The notes beneath the pieces are model-generated. The model saw nothing but the letters and a program-made list of their open reading frames with translations, did not search any database and was not told the origin of the DNA. A stretch of 64,000 bases of DNA. It comes from Palsa-506 sp963709075. GTDB lineage: Bacteria; Actinomycetota; Actinomycetes; Streptosporangiales; Streptosporangiaceae. How positions within the stretch are numbered: the first letter of the stretch is position 1; every line of letters begins with the position of its first letter. This document shows, one piece after another, positions 1 through 9,557 of this stretch. The translations under genes and the position numbers were made by a program. The DNA is taken from the NCBI GenBank assembly GCA_963709075.1, contig CAVPUY010000017.1, positions 171,497-235,496 on the forward strand, in the 5' to 3' direction.

Positions 1-2
1 CC

Positions 3-1425
3 CCGTGGTTCGGGCTGCCGATGTGCGACCCGAACTCCTACCCGCAGAATCCGTGCAAGCCGGACAGCGACCAGAACACCGGGCTCGGCGCGCCGACCGA
101 CGCCGGCTCCGCGTTCATGGAACTGCAGTTCTACCCGCCGGGGTTCGCCCCGTTCCAGGACAGCGTCAGCTGCACCCGGACCAGGTGGTGCTCGGCGCTG
201 ACCATCGACAGCCTGGAGGGCACGTTCAACTTCGCCTTCCTGAACCCGGCCTGCGAGGAGCCGGTCAACTTCGCCTACCTGCAGCGCAACGGCGTGCCTG
301 CCGGGCCGCCGAGCCCGCAGCTTGCGGACGCCTCCACCCAGACCCCGAATGGCCAGACACTGAAGATGCACTCAGGCGACGTGCTGGTGGTCTCGATCAG
401 CGACCCGAGGAGCGGGTTCACGACCAGGGTCACCGACCTGACGACGCACCAGAGCGGCGTGATGGTGGCCAGCGCCAAGAACGGCTTCATGAACACCAAC
501 GTCAACACCTGCGACGGGACGCCGCACACCTTCCACGCCGAGTACGCGACGGCGGCGCAGCAGAACCAGGTGCCGTGGGCCGCGCTCGAGGGCGGCGTGC
601 TCATGCAGCAGGAGATCGGCCACTTCGAGTCCTGCAATTCCGTGCGGAGCAACTTCCCGGTTTCCGAGTTCGGCGGCGGCTTCACCGACAACAACGTCTT
701 CCAGACCTGCATGGGCGGCTCTGAGGGCAAGAAAGCCGTCGGCGAGGGACCGTGCAATGCCAGCACCGGGGTCTGCAAGAACGCCAGCACGGAAGGCAAG
801 ACGGGCCCGGTCGCCTGCCCGAGCAACAACGCGGGCAGCGGCCTGAACTGCGAGTTCTCCGACGGTGCCTGCTTCAGGAAGGGCACCCGCACGGTAACGA
901 TCAACGGCGTGGCGAGGAAGGAACACATGCCGGTGGCCGGCTGCCTCGACAACCTGTTCCAGAACGGCGACCTTGACTTCGACGGAACCGACTACCAGGC
1001 GAATACCTGGCCGGACGGGACCGCGAATCACCCGACGGCGTTCAGGTACATCGGCCCGTTCACCAGGGCCGGGAACCTGTACCGGCAGATCCAGTTCGAG
1101 TCGAACGCGCCTGCCTCTGAGATCCTCTGCGACACCACCACCGGCGCAGGCTGCGAGGTGAAGCCGCAGGGCTCGGACTTCTACCCGTTCTGGTCGCTGA
1201 ACAACACCCAGCGGGTGGACGGCTCGCCGCGCGGGGCCTGCGTGTGGAACTTCGGCAACGTGCTGCCCGGCGTGACGCCAGCGGACGTTCGGCAAGGACG
1301 CCCAGTACGGCGTGCCCGACGTCGCGCGGTTCGGCGGCACGAACACCAGCCCGGTCATGCCCAACCCGGCGAGAACGGGCAACTGCCGGAGGGTCCAGCC
1401 TCTAGCCGGCGCCGCCGGGCGCTGA
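3..1425 (+). CDS. Secreted protein of unknown function, paralogue 1 (5' end outside window; one frameshift)
   Basis: I do not recognise the family. The gene starts before the window: the first in-frame codons read PWFGLPMCDPNSYPQNPC, which matches residues about 165 onward of the full-length paralogue at 1732-3629. The visible part is rich in Cys and in Asn/Gly. It has a conserved block around HTFHAEY, QQEIGHFESC and NNVFQTCMGG, and a tail block with GCLDNLFQNGDLD, FRYIGPF and FYPFW. Regular Cys spacing suggests disulfides outside the cell. Near 1280-1287 one extra base shifts the frame; the paralogue-like tail (FGKDAQYGV, then GGTNTSPV) continues in the next frame to a TGA at 1423-1425. A strong terminator follows. 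Family identity to the neighbour is clear; function is unknown. Confidence 0.8.
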
Positions 1426-1450
1426 GCCAGGCGCCCTGACCGCCACCATG

Positions 1451-1500
1451 CCGGGCCTGTTCGGCGCGAAATTCGCGCGGAACAGGCCCGGCTAGCTTTT
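1451..1500 (+). terminator. Rho-independent terminator after paralogue 1
   Basis: A nearly perfect 41-nt palindrome occupies 1451-1491. Its outer arms are CCGGGCCTGTTC and GAACAGGCCCGG, and it continues through GCGCGAA/TTCGCGC. It is followed by CTAGCTTTT. It lies 25 bp after the stop of the first gene, separating the two paralogues into two transcripts. Confidence 0.8.
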
Positions 1501-1731
1501 CGTGCAACCCAGACGTCCGGGCCGAAAGCACCGGATACGCCGCTGCTACCGCGAGCCGTATCTGCCGGGCTGCGCCACGCAACTGAGAATGGGCGATTTG
1601 GGTCTTGACCCACCATCGCGATCTTGTTACGTTCCGCGCGGGTCACTGTTCCTCGTCACGAGGGAAACCACCCACAGTGGCGTCGGTGGTTCCTGCCCGG
1701 CCCGGGCAGGCCGAACGAGAGGTGAACGCGC

Positions 1732-3629
1732 ATGAGGGGTCGGATGTTAATGCGGCATCGGTCAGCATGGGTACTGGTTATGGCGCCGGTCCTGAGCCTG
1801 GCGGGCATCTACATGGCGGGCGCAGGCCAGGCGGCCACCGCGAGCCCAGCCAGGATGGCCAGCCAGGCGACGGTGGCGGCGAGCCACGCCAAGTCGGTAA
1901 AGCCGAATCACGTCAACCAGCTCGACTGCAACGGGTACAGCACGAAGTACAAGGCACTCAACCCGGGCATGAAGGCGCACTGCACCGACCCGCTCCGGAC
2001 GCACACCGTCAAGTACGACGGCAAGAAGGTCATCCGCGGCTACCGGTTCAAGGACAACGGCCACTACATCGGGCACGACGAGCCGAGCGTGAAGTTCATC
2101 TCGCACGCAGCCGGGTCCGGCAACACGATGACCTACTTCACCAAGCTGCCGGTTGATCCGAGACGGCAGCCGACCGCCAGCGGCAGCGTGACCAAGTACG
2201 CGGAGCTGAGCCTGGCGCCATGGTTCGGGCTGCCCATCTGCGACCCGAAGTCCTATCCGCAGAATCCCTGTAAGCCGGACAGCGACAGCAACTCGGGCCT
2301 GATCAGTGACCCGAACGCGGCCGGGCTCGGCGTTCATGGAGCTGCAGCTGTACCCGCCGGGCTTCGCCCCGTTCGCCGACAACGTCAGCTGCACCAGGCA
2401 CCAGTGGTGCGCCGCGGTGACGATCGACAGCCTCGAGTCCGAGTTCAACTTCGTTAACCTCAACCCGGCCTGCGAGGAGCCCGTCAACTTCGCCTACCTG
2501 CAGCGGAACGGCGTGCCCGCCGGGCCGCCGAGCCCGCAGCTGGCAAATCTCGCGACGGACACGCCGAACGCGCAGACGCTGAAGATGAACCCCGGCGACG
2601 TGCTGAAGGTCTCGATCAGCGACCCGGCAGCCGGGTTCACCACCAAGATCAGCGACCTGACCACCGGCCAGACCGGCTTCATGGTCGCCAGCGCGGCCAA
2701 CGGGTTCATGAACACCGACTACAAGACCTGCGCCGGGACCCCGCACACCTTCCATGCGGAGTACAACACCGCCAGCCAGCAGAACCAGGTGCCCTGGGCG
2801 GCGCTCGAGGGCGGCGTGCTCATGCAGCAGGAGATCGGCCACTTCGAGTCCTGCAACTCCGTGGCCCACCGCTTCCCGCTGAGCCTGGATGGCGGGACGT
2901 TCATCGATAACAACGTGTTCCAGACCTGCATGGGCGGGACCGAAGGCCGGCATCGCGTTGGTGAGGGCCCGTGCAATGCCAGCACTGGCGTCTGCCAGCG
3001 TGCGAGGACGGAGGGCACGACCGGCCCGATCGCCTGCCCGAGCAACAACGCAGGCAGCGGGCAGCTGTGCGAGTTCTCCGACGGGATCTGCTTCCCGAAG
3101 GGCAACCGGGTGGTGACGATGAACGGCGTAGCCACCAAGGAACACGCGCCGGTGGCCGGCTGCCTGGACAACCTGTTCCAGAACGGCGACCTGGACTGGG
3201 ACGGCACTGAGCTACCAGCCGAACACCTGGCCGAACGGGAGGCCGACCCAGCCAACCGCGTTCAGGTATATCGGGCCGTTCACGAGCGGGAAGTCCTATC
3301 CGCAGATTCAGTTCGAGACCGACGCGCCCGGCTCGGAATTCCTGTGCAACACCACCACCGGCAACAACTGCCTGGTCAAGCCGCTGGGCTCGAAGTTCTA
3401 TCCGTTCTGGACGCTGAACAACACCCAGCGCCTGGCGGGGGTGCAGACTCCGGCCGCCGCCTGCGTCTGGAACTTCGGCAACGTCATCCCAGGCGTGACC
3501 AAGCAGGCGTTCGGGAAGGACGCCCAGTACGGCGTGTCCGATGTCGAGCGGTATGGCGGCACGAACACCAGCCCGGTGATAGCCAACCCGGCCATGACCG
3601 GAAAGTGCCCGGCATTCACCCAGCCGTAA
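1732..3629 (+). CDS. Secreted protein of unknown function, paralogue 2 (full length; two frameshifts)
   Basis: This is the full-length paralogue of the gene to the left, about 630 residues. ATG 1732 has GAGAGG about 10 nt upstream. The N-terminus has Arg residues, then a hydrophobic stretch (WVLVMAPVLSLAGIYMAG) and an Ala-rich cleavage region, so it is a Sec-type signal peptide. Residues 55-150 hold a module (LDCNGYSTKYKALNPGM, then GKKVIRGYRFKDNGHYIGH) that is not visible in the truncated first copy. After about residue 165 the two copies align throughout, including QQEIGHFESC and the FYPFW block. Frame shifts occur near 2326 (extra G) and near 3208 (extra base in ACTGAGCTACC). Both are judged sequence errors because the first copy is intact at those places. 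No catalytic motif was recognised. Confidence 0.8.
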
Positions 3630-3676
3630 CGCCGGGACGCCCGGCGCCGGGCCAGGCGCCGGGCGGATGAGCCAGG

Positions 3677-3711
3677 GCCGGGTCCCGCACGCACCACGTG
3701 CGGGACCCGGC
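3677..3711. terminator. Hairpin between convergent genes
   Basis: A perfect 15-bp stem (GCCGGGTCCCGCACG with its complement) and a 5-nt loop CACCA are followed by TCAGCGTTT. It lies between the rightward secreted-protein gene ending at 3629 and the leftward dehydratase ending at 3756, so it probably serves both strands. Confidence 0.75.
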
Positions 3712-3755
3712 TCAGCGTTTCACCACGTCGCTTCCGGCCGGGCGGGCCGCGCCGG

Positions 3756-4721
3756 TCAGCGGCTGAAGTCGACCGCGGTCGTGTTGGCGCCGCTGATGAC
3801 CACCGCGGCGACGTCGTCGGGCCCGGGCAGGTACTGGCCGGAAAGCAGGGCCGCGAGTGCCGCGCAGCCGCCCGGCTCGGCGACGATCCTGAGCCGGTCC
3901 CAGAGCAGCTGCTGCGCCCGCAGGATCGCCTCGTCGGTCACCAGCACGACGCCGCTGCCGTACCGGGAGATCACCGGGAACGTCAGCTCGCCGACCCGGC
4001 GCGGGGCGAGCGAGTCGACCGCGACGCTGCCGACCGGCGCGTCAGCCGGCTGCCCGGCCTTGACCGCCGCGGTGAGCGTCGGCGCGCCTTCCGGCTCGGC
4101 GCCGACGACCCGCACCTGGCCGTCGTAGGCGGCGCAGATGCCGCCAAGCAGCCCGCCGCCGCCGACCCCGGCCAGCACGGTGGTCACGGCAGGCGCCTGC
4201 CCGGCGAGCTCGATCGCGACAGTCCCGGCCCCGAGCATCGTCTCGGCCTGGTCGAAGGCGTGCACCGGCAGCGCGCCTGATGCGGCGATCCAGTCCTCGC
4301 TCAGCGCGAGCGCATCCTGGTACGAGGCGCCCGACACCACCAGATCGGCCCCGTAGGAGCGAATCCGGCTGATCTTCGCCGCGGACGACACCTCCGGCAC
4401 GAAGATCCGGGCCGGCACGCCGAGCACGCCGGCCGCGTAGGCGACGGCAGCGCCGTGGTTGCCCCCGGATGCGGCCACCACGCCGGCCGGCGGCACCTCG
4501 CGGCGGAGCAGGTTGGTAAACGCGCCACGGGCCTTGAACGACCCCGAGTGCTGCAGCTGCTCGAGCTTGAGCACCAGCTGGCCGGCCGCCAGCCCGAGCT
4601 CGGCACCGTCGATGCTGATCACCGGCGTGCGGCGGACGTACGGCCGGATCAGGCCGGCATTGGCCGCGATCGCCGCGCGGGTGACGGGACCGGCCAGGCC
4701 GGCCTGCCGCTCAGCGCGCAC
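3756..4721 (-). CDS. PLP-dependent serine/threonine dehydratase-like enzyme
   Basis: A fold-type II PLP enzyme of the serine/threonine ammonia-lyase and serine racemase group, about 321 aa, the usual length for forms without an ACT regulatory domain. The PLP lysine is K63 in SGSFKARGAF. The substrate loop SGGNHG is at about 86-90, and the phosphate-binding glycine loop GVGGGGLLGG is at 185-194. The expected reaction is deamination of L-serine or L-threonine to a 2-oxo acid. GTG 4721 was chosen because it overlaps the stop of the TetR gene by 11 nt, implying translational coupling; a longer frame to 4877 would run inside the TetR gene. It is the last gene of a pump-TetR-dehydratase operon. Racemase or ectoine-utilisation type activity cannot be excluded. 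Confidence 0.85.
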   Translation of the reverse strand: MRAERQAGLAGPVTRAAIAANAGLIRPYVRRTPVISIDGAELGLAAGQLVLKLEQLQHSGSFKARGAFTNLLRREVPPAGVVAASGGNHGAAVAYAAGVLGVPARIFVPEVSSAAKISRIRSYGADLVVSGASYQDALALSEDWIAASGALPVHAFDQAETMLGAGTVAIELAGQAPAVTTVLAGVGGGGLLGGICAAYDGQVRVVGAEPEGAPTLTAAVKAGQPADAPVGSVAVDSLAPRRVGELTFPVISRYGSGVVLVTDEAILRAQQLLWDRLRIVAEPGGCAALAALLSGQYLPGPDDVAAVVISGANTTAVDFSR

Positions 4722-5334
4722 CGACGCCACCCAGCAGCTGGTCGACAACCCGGACGACGTAGCCGGGCTCGACCGGGATCTCGCCGTACCGGCTGCGGGC
4801 CAGCACCGAGCCGGTGAGCATGAACAGCGCCGCATCGATGTCGGTGTCCGCGCGCAGCTGGCCGGCCGCGACGCCACGGCGCAGCGCGCTCCTGAACACC
4901 TCGCGGCGCGGCTCGATCACCGTCTCGATGTACCGCGACATCAGCCGCGGGTACTTCACTCCCTCGCCGAGCAGCAGCGCGAACTCCCTGGCCTGGCACG
5001 GGTCGGCGAACTGCTCGCACATGGCGGAAAGCAGCATGATCAGGTCCTCCCGCACGGACGCCCCTGGCGGCTGCGGCAACGGCGCCTTCAGCGCCGCGAT
5101 CGCGTCGAGCAGCAGGTCTTCCTTGCCCGGCCAGCGACGGTAGATCGTGGCCTTGCCGACGCCGGCCCGGGCAGCGACCTTCTCGATGCACAGCCCGGCG
5201 GCGCCGGACTCGGCGAACAGGCTGATCGTGGCGTCCATGATCGCCCGGTCCGCGCGCTCGCTGCGCGGCCGGCCGGGCCGCCGCTGCCCGGCACTCACGG
5301 CAGCCGCTGCTTCGGCTGCCTTAGCCGCGGTCAT
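4711..5334 (-). CDS. TetR-family transcriptional regulator
   Basis: 207 aa. The N-terminal TetR DNA-binding domain is clear: GRPRSERADRAIMDATISLF, then the helix-turn-helix VAARAGVGKATIYRRW at about 55-70 and the typical PGKEDLLLDAI. The C-terminal two thirds is a helical ligand-binding and dimerisation region that gives no ligand clue. It lies 6 bp downstream of the DHA2 pump gene and overlaps the next gene, so it is co-transcribed with its probable target. A palindrome at 6998-7020, in front of the pump gene, is the likely operator. The expected role is repression relieved by a pump substrate. Confidence 0.9.
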   Translation of the reverse strand: MTAAKAAEAAAAVSAGQRRPGRPRSERADRAIMDATISLFAESGAAGLCIEKVAARAGVGKATIYRRWPGKEDLLLDAIAALKAPLPQPPGASVREDLIMLLSAMCEQFADPCQAREFALLLGEGVKYPRLMSRYIETVIEPRREVFRSALRRGVAAGQLRADTDIDAALFMLTGSVLARSRYGEIPVEPGYVVRVVDQLLGGVGAR

Positions 5335-5340
5335 GCCGGA

Positions 5341-6963
5341 TCACCTCCGCTGGCCGACGGCGTCCCCGGCCGGCACGGCGGCCGCGCCGTTGGCCTGGGC
5401 GTGGCCGGCCGCAGTGGCCGCCTCGATGCCGGGCCCGCTCACCGGCGCCGGGGCAGGCCGGCGGCCCGGCATCCAGATTGCCATCACCCCGGCGCCGAGT
5501 ACCGCGATGATGAACGATATTACCGAGGTCAGGTGCATGGCATGCACGAACGACTGGTCGGCTGCCGCCAGCAGGCCCTGGCCGGCCGGGCCGAGGTGCT
5601 GCGCGGCCGCCTGCGTCGCCGCGATGGACGCGGTCGCCTGGCCCCTGGCGGCGGCAGGCAGCACGCCGAGGTGCGGGGCAAGCTGGGCCCGGTACGCCTG
5701 GGCCAGGACCGAGCCGAGGATCGCGACGCCGAGCGCGACGGCGACCTGCCGGGAGATGTTCGTGATCGCGGAACCCGCGCCGCCGCGGTCCCTGGGCACG
5801 ACCGACATCACCGACTCGGTGGCCGGCGGCATCACGGTGCCCATCCCGGCGCCCTGGATGAAGAACGTCACCTCGAGCACCCAGATCGGGGTGTCGGTGC
5901 CGAGCATGTGGTAGCCGATCATGGCCACCGCGACCAGCAGCAGCCCGGCCGCGCAGACGATCTTCGCGCCGAACCGGCGGACCAGCACGGCGCTGCGCGG
6001 TGCGCACAGCAACTGGCCGGCGGCCAGCGGGATCGTCAGCAGCCCGGCATGCAGCGGGCTGTAGCCCCGCACGTTCTGCAGGTAGAAGCTGGTAAAGAAG
6101 AACGCGCCCGCCAGCGCGAAGAAGACCAGCGCGATCGCTCCGGCCGCGGACGACAGCCGCGGGTCGCGGAACAGCCGCACGTCCAGCGACGGATGCGCGA
6201 TCCTGGACTCATACCAGCCGAAGGCTGCCAGCACGGCGAGCCCGCCGAGCAACGGGCCGAGCACGTCGGCGCGCAGCCACGATCCGGCATCGCCGCCCTG
6301 GATGATGCCGAACACCACAAGGACCAGCCCGGCGATCGACATCAGCACGCCGAGTACGTCGATCCGGCCCGGCTGCCTGCTCCGGGACTCGGGCACCAGG
6401 AACGCGATCGCGGCCACGCCGACCGCGGTGAGCGGCACGTTGATCAGGAACACCGAGCCCCACCAGAAGTGGTCGAGCAGCAGCCCGCCGAGTATCGGAC
6501 CGAGCGCGATGGCCACGCCGACCGCCCCGGCCCAGATCCCGATGGCCCGCGGCCGCTCCCTGGGGTCGAAGACCGTGGTGATGATGGACAGCGTCTGCGG
6601 CATGACCGCCGCGCCGCCGAGGCCCATCGCGGCGCGCGCCAGGATCAGCTGGGTGGGCGTCTGCGCGTAAGACGACAGCAGCGACGCGAGGCCGAACATG
6701 GCCATGCCGATCATCAGCATGCGCTTGCGGCCGACCCGGTCGCCGATCACCCCGAAGGTGAAAAGCAGCCCGGCGAAAACGAGCGTGTAGGAGTTGATTG
6801 CCCATTCCAGCTGGCTCTGGCTTGCGCCGAGGCCGGCCCTGGGCTCGGAGATCGTCTTGAGTGCGATGTTCAGGACCGTGTTGTCCAGGACGATCGCTAC
6901 CAGGCTGATGATCAGGACGCTGAGGATGATCCATCGGCGCCGCTGGATTGTCTGCGGATCCAT
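5341..6963 (-). CDS. DHA2-family MFS drug/proton antiporter (14 TM segments)
   Basis: 540 aa, the usual length of EmrB/QacA-type exporters. Motif A is visible in the first cytoplasmic loop (GVIGDRVGRKRMLMIG) and motif C in TM5 (VAIALGPILGGLLL). TM1 carries the family-typical LDNTVLNIALKTI signature with its aspartate. Long hydrophobic segments continue to about residue 510, followed by a short Pro/Ala-rich cytoplasmic tail. It is the first gene of the operon with TetR and the PLP enzyme. A near-perfect inverted repeat 35 bp upstream of the ATG suggests repressor control. The substrate is unknown; linkage to an amino-acid deaminase leaves amino-acid or analogue export possible. Confidence 0.92.
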   Translation of the reverse strand: MDPQTIQRRRWIILSVLIISLVAIVLDNTVLNIALKTISEPRAGLGASQSQLEWAINSYTLVFAGLLFTFGVIGDRVGRKRMLMIGMAMFGLASLLSSYAQTPTQLILARAAMGLGGAAVMPQTLSIITTVFDPRERPRAIGIWAGAVGVAIALGPILGGLLLDHFWWGSVFLINVPLTAVGVAAIAFLVPESRSRQPGRIDVLGVLMSIAGLVLVVFGIIQGGDAGSWLRADVLGPLLGGLAVLAAFGWYESRIAHPSLDVRLFRDPRLSSAAGAIALVFFALAGAFFFTSFYLQNVRGYSPLHAGLLTIPLAAGQLLCAPRSAVLVRRFGAKIVCAAGLLLVAVAMIGYHMLGTDTPIWVLEVTFFIQGAGMGTVMPPATESVMSVVPRDRGGAGSAITNISRQVAVALGVAILGSVLAQAYRAQLAPHLGVLPAAARGQATASIAATQAAAQHLGPAGQGLLAAADQSFVHAMHLTSVISFIIAVLGAGVMAIWMPGRRPAPAPVSGPGIEAATAAGHAQANGAAAVPAGDAVGQRR

Positions 6964-6997
6964 GCTGTCCTTCGGCTGGCTGACCGGTGATTACTAT

Positions 6998-7020
6998 CGA
7001 TACGATACGGCATCGTATCG
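6998..7020. promoter_or_regulatory. Palindromic TetR-type operator
   Basis: The inverted repeat CGATACGAT / ACGGC / ATCGTATCG has perfect 9-bp arms and a 5-bp spacer. It lies between the divergent pump gene (start 6963) and panB (start 7124), in the only AT-richer patch there. Spacing and form fit TetR-family operators, and the TetR gene is in the same operon as the pump. Confidence 0.75.
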
Positions 7021-7123
7021 CATTTGGCTAAGGACTTTCGGACCTGTTCCGCGGTACCGCCGCATGTCATCATCGAGATGTCCGGGGACGCCGCAGGGGC
7101 GCCTCGAGACGCGGAGGATCCAG

Positions 7124-8050
7124 ATGACAGCGCAGCAGAGTGTGCCAGGCACGGCCGCGACAGGGCAGCGGACCGCAGGACAGCGCAGCACACGGCAGGA
7201 CAGCACCCGGCAGGACAGCACCCGGCAGCCGGAACCACTGTACGGAGGGCACGGCGGGCGGCGGATCACCGTGCGCGATCTCGCCGCCGCCAAGGAGCGC
7301 GGCGAGAAGTGGCCCATGCTCACCGCCTACGACGCGCTGACCGCGCGAGTCTTCGACGACGCCGGGATACCGGTGCTGCTGGTCGGCGACTCCGCGGCGA
7401 TGGTCGTCTTCGGGCACGACACGACCATCCCGGTCACCGTCGACGACCTGCTCCCGCTGACCGCGGCCGTGGTGCGCGGCAGCAGCCGGGCGATGGTCGT
7501 CGCCGACCTGCCGTTCGGCTCCTATCAGGCGTCGCCGGAGGCCGCGCTGGCCACGGCGACCCGGTTCCTGAAGGAGGCGGGCGCGCAGGCGGTCAAGCTG
7601 GAGGGCGGCCAGCGGGTGCTGCGGCAGGCCGAGGAGCTCGTCGCGGCCGGGATACCGGTGATGGCGCATCTCGGCCTTACCCCGCAGTCGGTCAACGCGT
7701 TCGGCGGCTACCGGGTGCAGGGCCGCGGCGAGGACGGCGAGCAGCTGCTCCGCGACGCGAAGGCGCTGCAGGCGGCCGGTGCGTTCGCGGTGGTGCTCGA
7801 GTGCGTTCCCGAGCGGCTTGCGGCCGCCGTGACGGCCAGCCTGGCCATCCCGACGATCGGCATCGGCGCCGGCCCGGGCTGCGACGCCCAGGTGCTGGTC
7901 TGGCAGGACATGGCCGGGCTCACGCCGCGGACGGCGAAGTTCGTGAAGAGATACGCGGACGTCTCAGGGACGCTCCGCGCGGCGGCCCAGTCCTTCGCCA
8001 GCGAGGTGACCGGAGGCGAATTCCCGACGCAGGAGTACTCCTACCGGTGA
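7124..8050 (+). CDS. panB: 3-methyl-2-oxobutanoate hydroxymethyltransferase
   Basis: Catalyses the first committed step of pantothenate synthesis: transfer of a hydroxymethyl group from 5,10-methylene-THF to 2-oxoisovalerate, giving ketopantoate. 308 aa. The family core begins at about residue 45 (ITVRDLAAAKERGEKWPMLTAYD). Family signatures follow: LLVGDSAAMVVFGHDTT, ADLPFGSYQ, AVKLEGG, MAHLGLTPQSVNAFGGY and the terminal GIGAGPGCDAQVLVWQDM. ATG 7124 was chosen for the GGAGG 7 nt upstream. The first 45 residues are a low-complexity extension with a repeated TRQDS element, encoded by 15-bp repeats. No panC or panD is adjacent. Confidence 0.95.
   Translation: MTAQQSVPGTAATGQRTAGQRSTRQDSTRQDSTRQPEPLYGGHGGRRITVRDLAAAKERGEKWPMLTAYDALTARVFDDAGIPVLLVGDSAAMVVFGHDTTIPVTVDDLLPLTAAVVRGSSRAMVVADLPFGSYQASPEAALATATRFLKEAGAQAVKLEGGQRVLRQAEELVAAGIPVMAHLGLTPQSVNAFGGYRVQGRGEDGEQLLRDAKALQAAGAFAVVLECVPERLAAAVTASLAIPTIGIGAGPGCDAQVLVWQDMAGLTPRTAKFVKRYADVSGTLRAAAQSFASEVTGGEFPTQEYSYR
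7195..7230 (+). repeat. 15-bp tandem repeat inside panB
   Basis: The 15-bp unit CGGCAGGACAGCACC occurs twice in a row with a partial third copy, coding RQDST twice in the non-conserved N-terminal extension of PanB. The copy number may vary by slippage without damage to the core. Confidence 0.7.
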
Positions 8051-8175
8051 CGGCGGCGCTCATCCGTTACCGCGCTGCTGTTGGCGCGAACCAGCCAGCG
8101 GCGGGGCCGGGCGGCGCACCGCCGGCCTGGCTCGCCAGGGCGCGGCGACAGCGGGCGGCGGAGACTGCGTAAAAG

Positions 8176-8868
8176 CTAAAGGTCGGTAATCCGCAGGCCG
8201 GCATGGGCCTTATAGCGGCGGTTCACCGATACCAGGTTCGCGGTCAGCGCCTCGACCTGCCCGCAGTTGCGCAGCCGGCCCGCGTACACGCCGCGGACGC
8301 CAGGTATCCGGCTGGCCAGCGCCTGCACCAGGTCGGTGGCCTGCCGGTCGTCGCCGAGCACCAGCACGTCCAGGTCGACCTCGGCCACCTCGGGGTCGAG
8401 CAGCAGCACTGCCGACACGTGGTGGAACGCGCCGACGACCCTGGTCTCCGGCAGCACCGCGGCCGCCTGCTGCGCGGCGCTGCCCTCCGGCACGGGCAGC
8501 GGGTAGGCGCCGCGCGCGTCGAAGCCGAGCGGGTTCACGCAGTCGATGAGGATCTTGCCGGCCAGCGGGCCGGCCAGCGAGGCGAGCAGGCTCCGGTGGC
8601 CCTCCCAGGGCACCGCCGCGATGACCAGGTCGGCCGCCCTGGCCGCGGTCTCGTTGGCGGCGCCGGTGAGCTGCGGGGGGCTGCCGATGCTGGCGGCCGC
8701 CGTTACCGCGCGCTGCGGGTCCCTGGAGCCGATGATGACCCGGCTGCCCGCCATGGCCAGCCGCCTGGCCAGGCCGCGGCCCTGGTCGCCGGTGCCGCCG
8801 AGGACGCCGATGATCAGGGCGTCAAGATCATCGGCGGCTGAGTCGGGTGATTTCTGCGCTCCGGCCAT
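8176..8868 (-). CDS. npdG: NADPH-dependent F420 reductase
   Basis: 230 aa. An N-terminal Rossmann motif, IIGVLGGTGDQGRGLARRLA, is followed by GSRD with an Arg that typically binds the NADP phosphate. Later family blocks are visible: VIAAVPWEGHRSLL, DCVNPLGFDARG, VVGAFHHVSA and VLVLGDDRQATDLV. It transfers hydride between NADPH and coenzyme F420, supplying F420H2 to the F420-dependent oxidoreductases in this window (14743, 21880, 42738). ATG 8868 was selected because the family begins here; a longer open frame upstream overlaps the divergent neighbour. Confidence 0.92.
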   Translation of the reverse strand: MAGAQKSPDSAADDLDALIIGVLGGTGDQGRGLARRLAMAGSRVIIGSRDPQRAVTAAASIGSPPQLTGAANETAARAADLVIAAVPWEGHRSLLASLAGPLAGKILIDCVNPLGFDARGAYPLPVPEGSAAQQAAAVLPETRVVGAFHHVSAVLLLDPEVAEVDLDVLVLGDDRQATDLVQALASRIPGVRGVYAGRLRNCGQVEALTANLVSVNRRYKAHAGLRITDL

Positions 8869-8945
8869 GCTCCGATCCTGCCAGAGCCCGCCCCGGCCCG
8901 GTGATCGCAGGACGGGCGCCGGCCCGGTCGGGCACGATGGTCGGC

Positions 8946-9533
8946 ATGAACGCCGACCAGGTCGCCGCGCTGAGCGCGCTCCTGGGCCCGAGCGGCTGGT
9001 TAGAGCAGACCGACGAGTTCGCCCGCGCGCTCCGGGTGTCCGCCCGCACTCCCGGCGGGCTGCTGCTCGTCGGCACCCCGGACGACGAGCCGTGGCACCT
9101 GACCGCGCACCTGGCCGACGAGAGCGACTTAGCCGGCCTGCCCGGGCTGGCGCCGACGCTGGTCCGCTGGGCGCCGCCGGCGGCGGCGCCGGCCATCTGC
9201 GGGTCGGCCTTGGCCGGCTTGAGGCCGCCCGCCGGGGCGAGACGCTGCTGGTGGTGAGCGCCGCGGCGGCCCCGGCGCCGCTGCTTGAGCGAGTCGACGG
9301 CGCGCGCAGGACCGGCGCGACCGTCCTGGCCCTGGACCAGGACGACCCGGAGCTTGACGGGCTGGCGCACGAGTCGCTTGCGGTGTCGGACGCGCCCGGC
9401 CGGGTGTCGTTCGACGCCGCGCAGCACCTGGTCAGCGCGGCGGCGGGCGGCCAGCCAGGGAAGCAGGCCAGCGCCACGGCAGCGGCTGGCGCGGCTGCTC
9501 GAGAAGCTGACCGGCGCCGGGCCGGAGCGGTAG
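8946..9533 (+). CDS. Conserved hypothetical protein (frameshifted)
   Basis: I do not recognise the family with confidence. About 195 aa across three frames: the first 78 residues run from ATG 8946 (LSALLGPSGWLEQTDEFARA). The middle (RRGETLLVVSAAAAPAP, then ATVLALDQDDPELDGLAHES) is in a second frame from about 9180. The tail (RLARLLEKLTGAGPER) returns after about 9470. The middle vaguely resembles a SIS sugar-isomerase-type sheet-loop pattern, but this is weak. It is divergent from npdG with 77 bp between the starts. Confidence 0.55.
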
Positions 9534-9557
9534 GGCGCCGGGCCGGGCGGGCGCCGG

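Noticed and set aside
372..1646. 424-residue minus-strand frame opposite the first secreted protein
   Set aside because: The + strand is conserved with the paralogue at 1732-3629; the minus frame merely mirrors its codon bias.
4459..6990. 843-residue open frame on the + strand opposite the efflux pump and TetR genes
   Set aside because: High-GC antisense shadow: low-complexity Arg/Gly/Pro composition, no domain, and the minus strand carries clear family motifs throughout.
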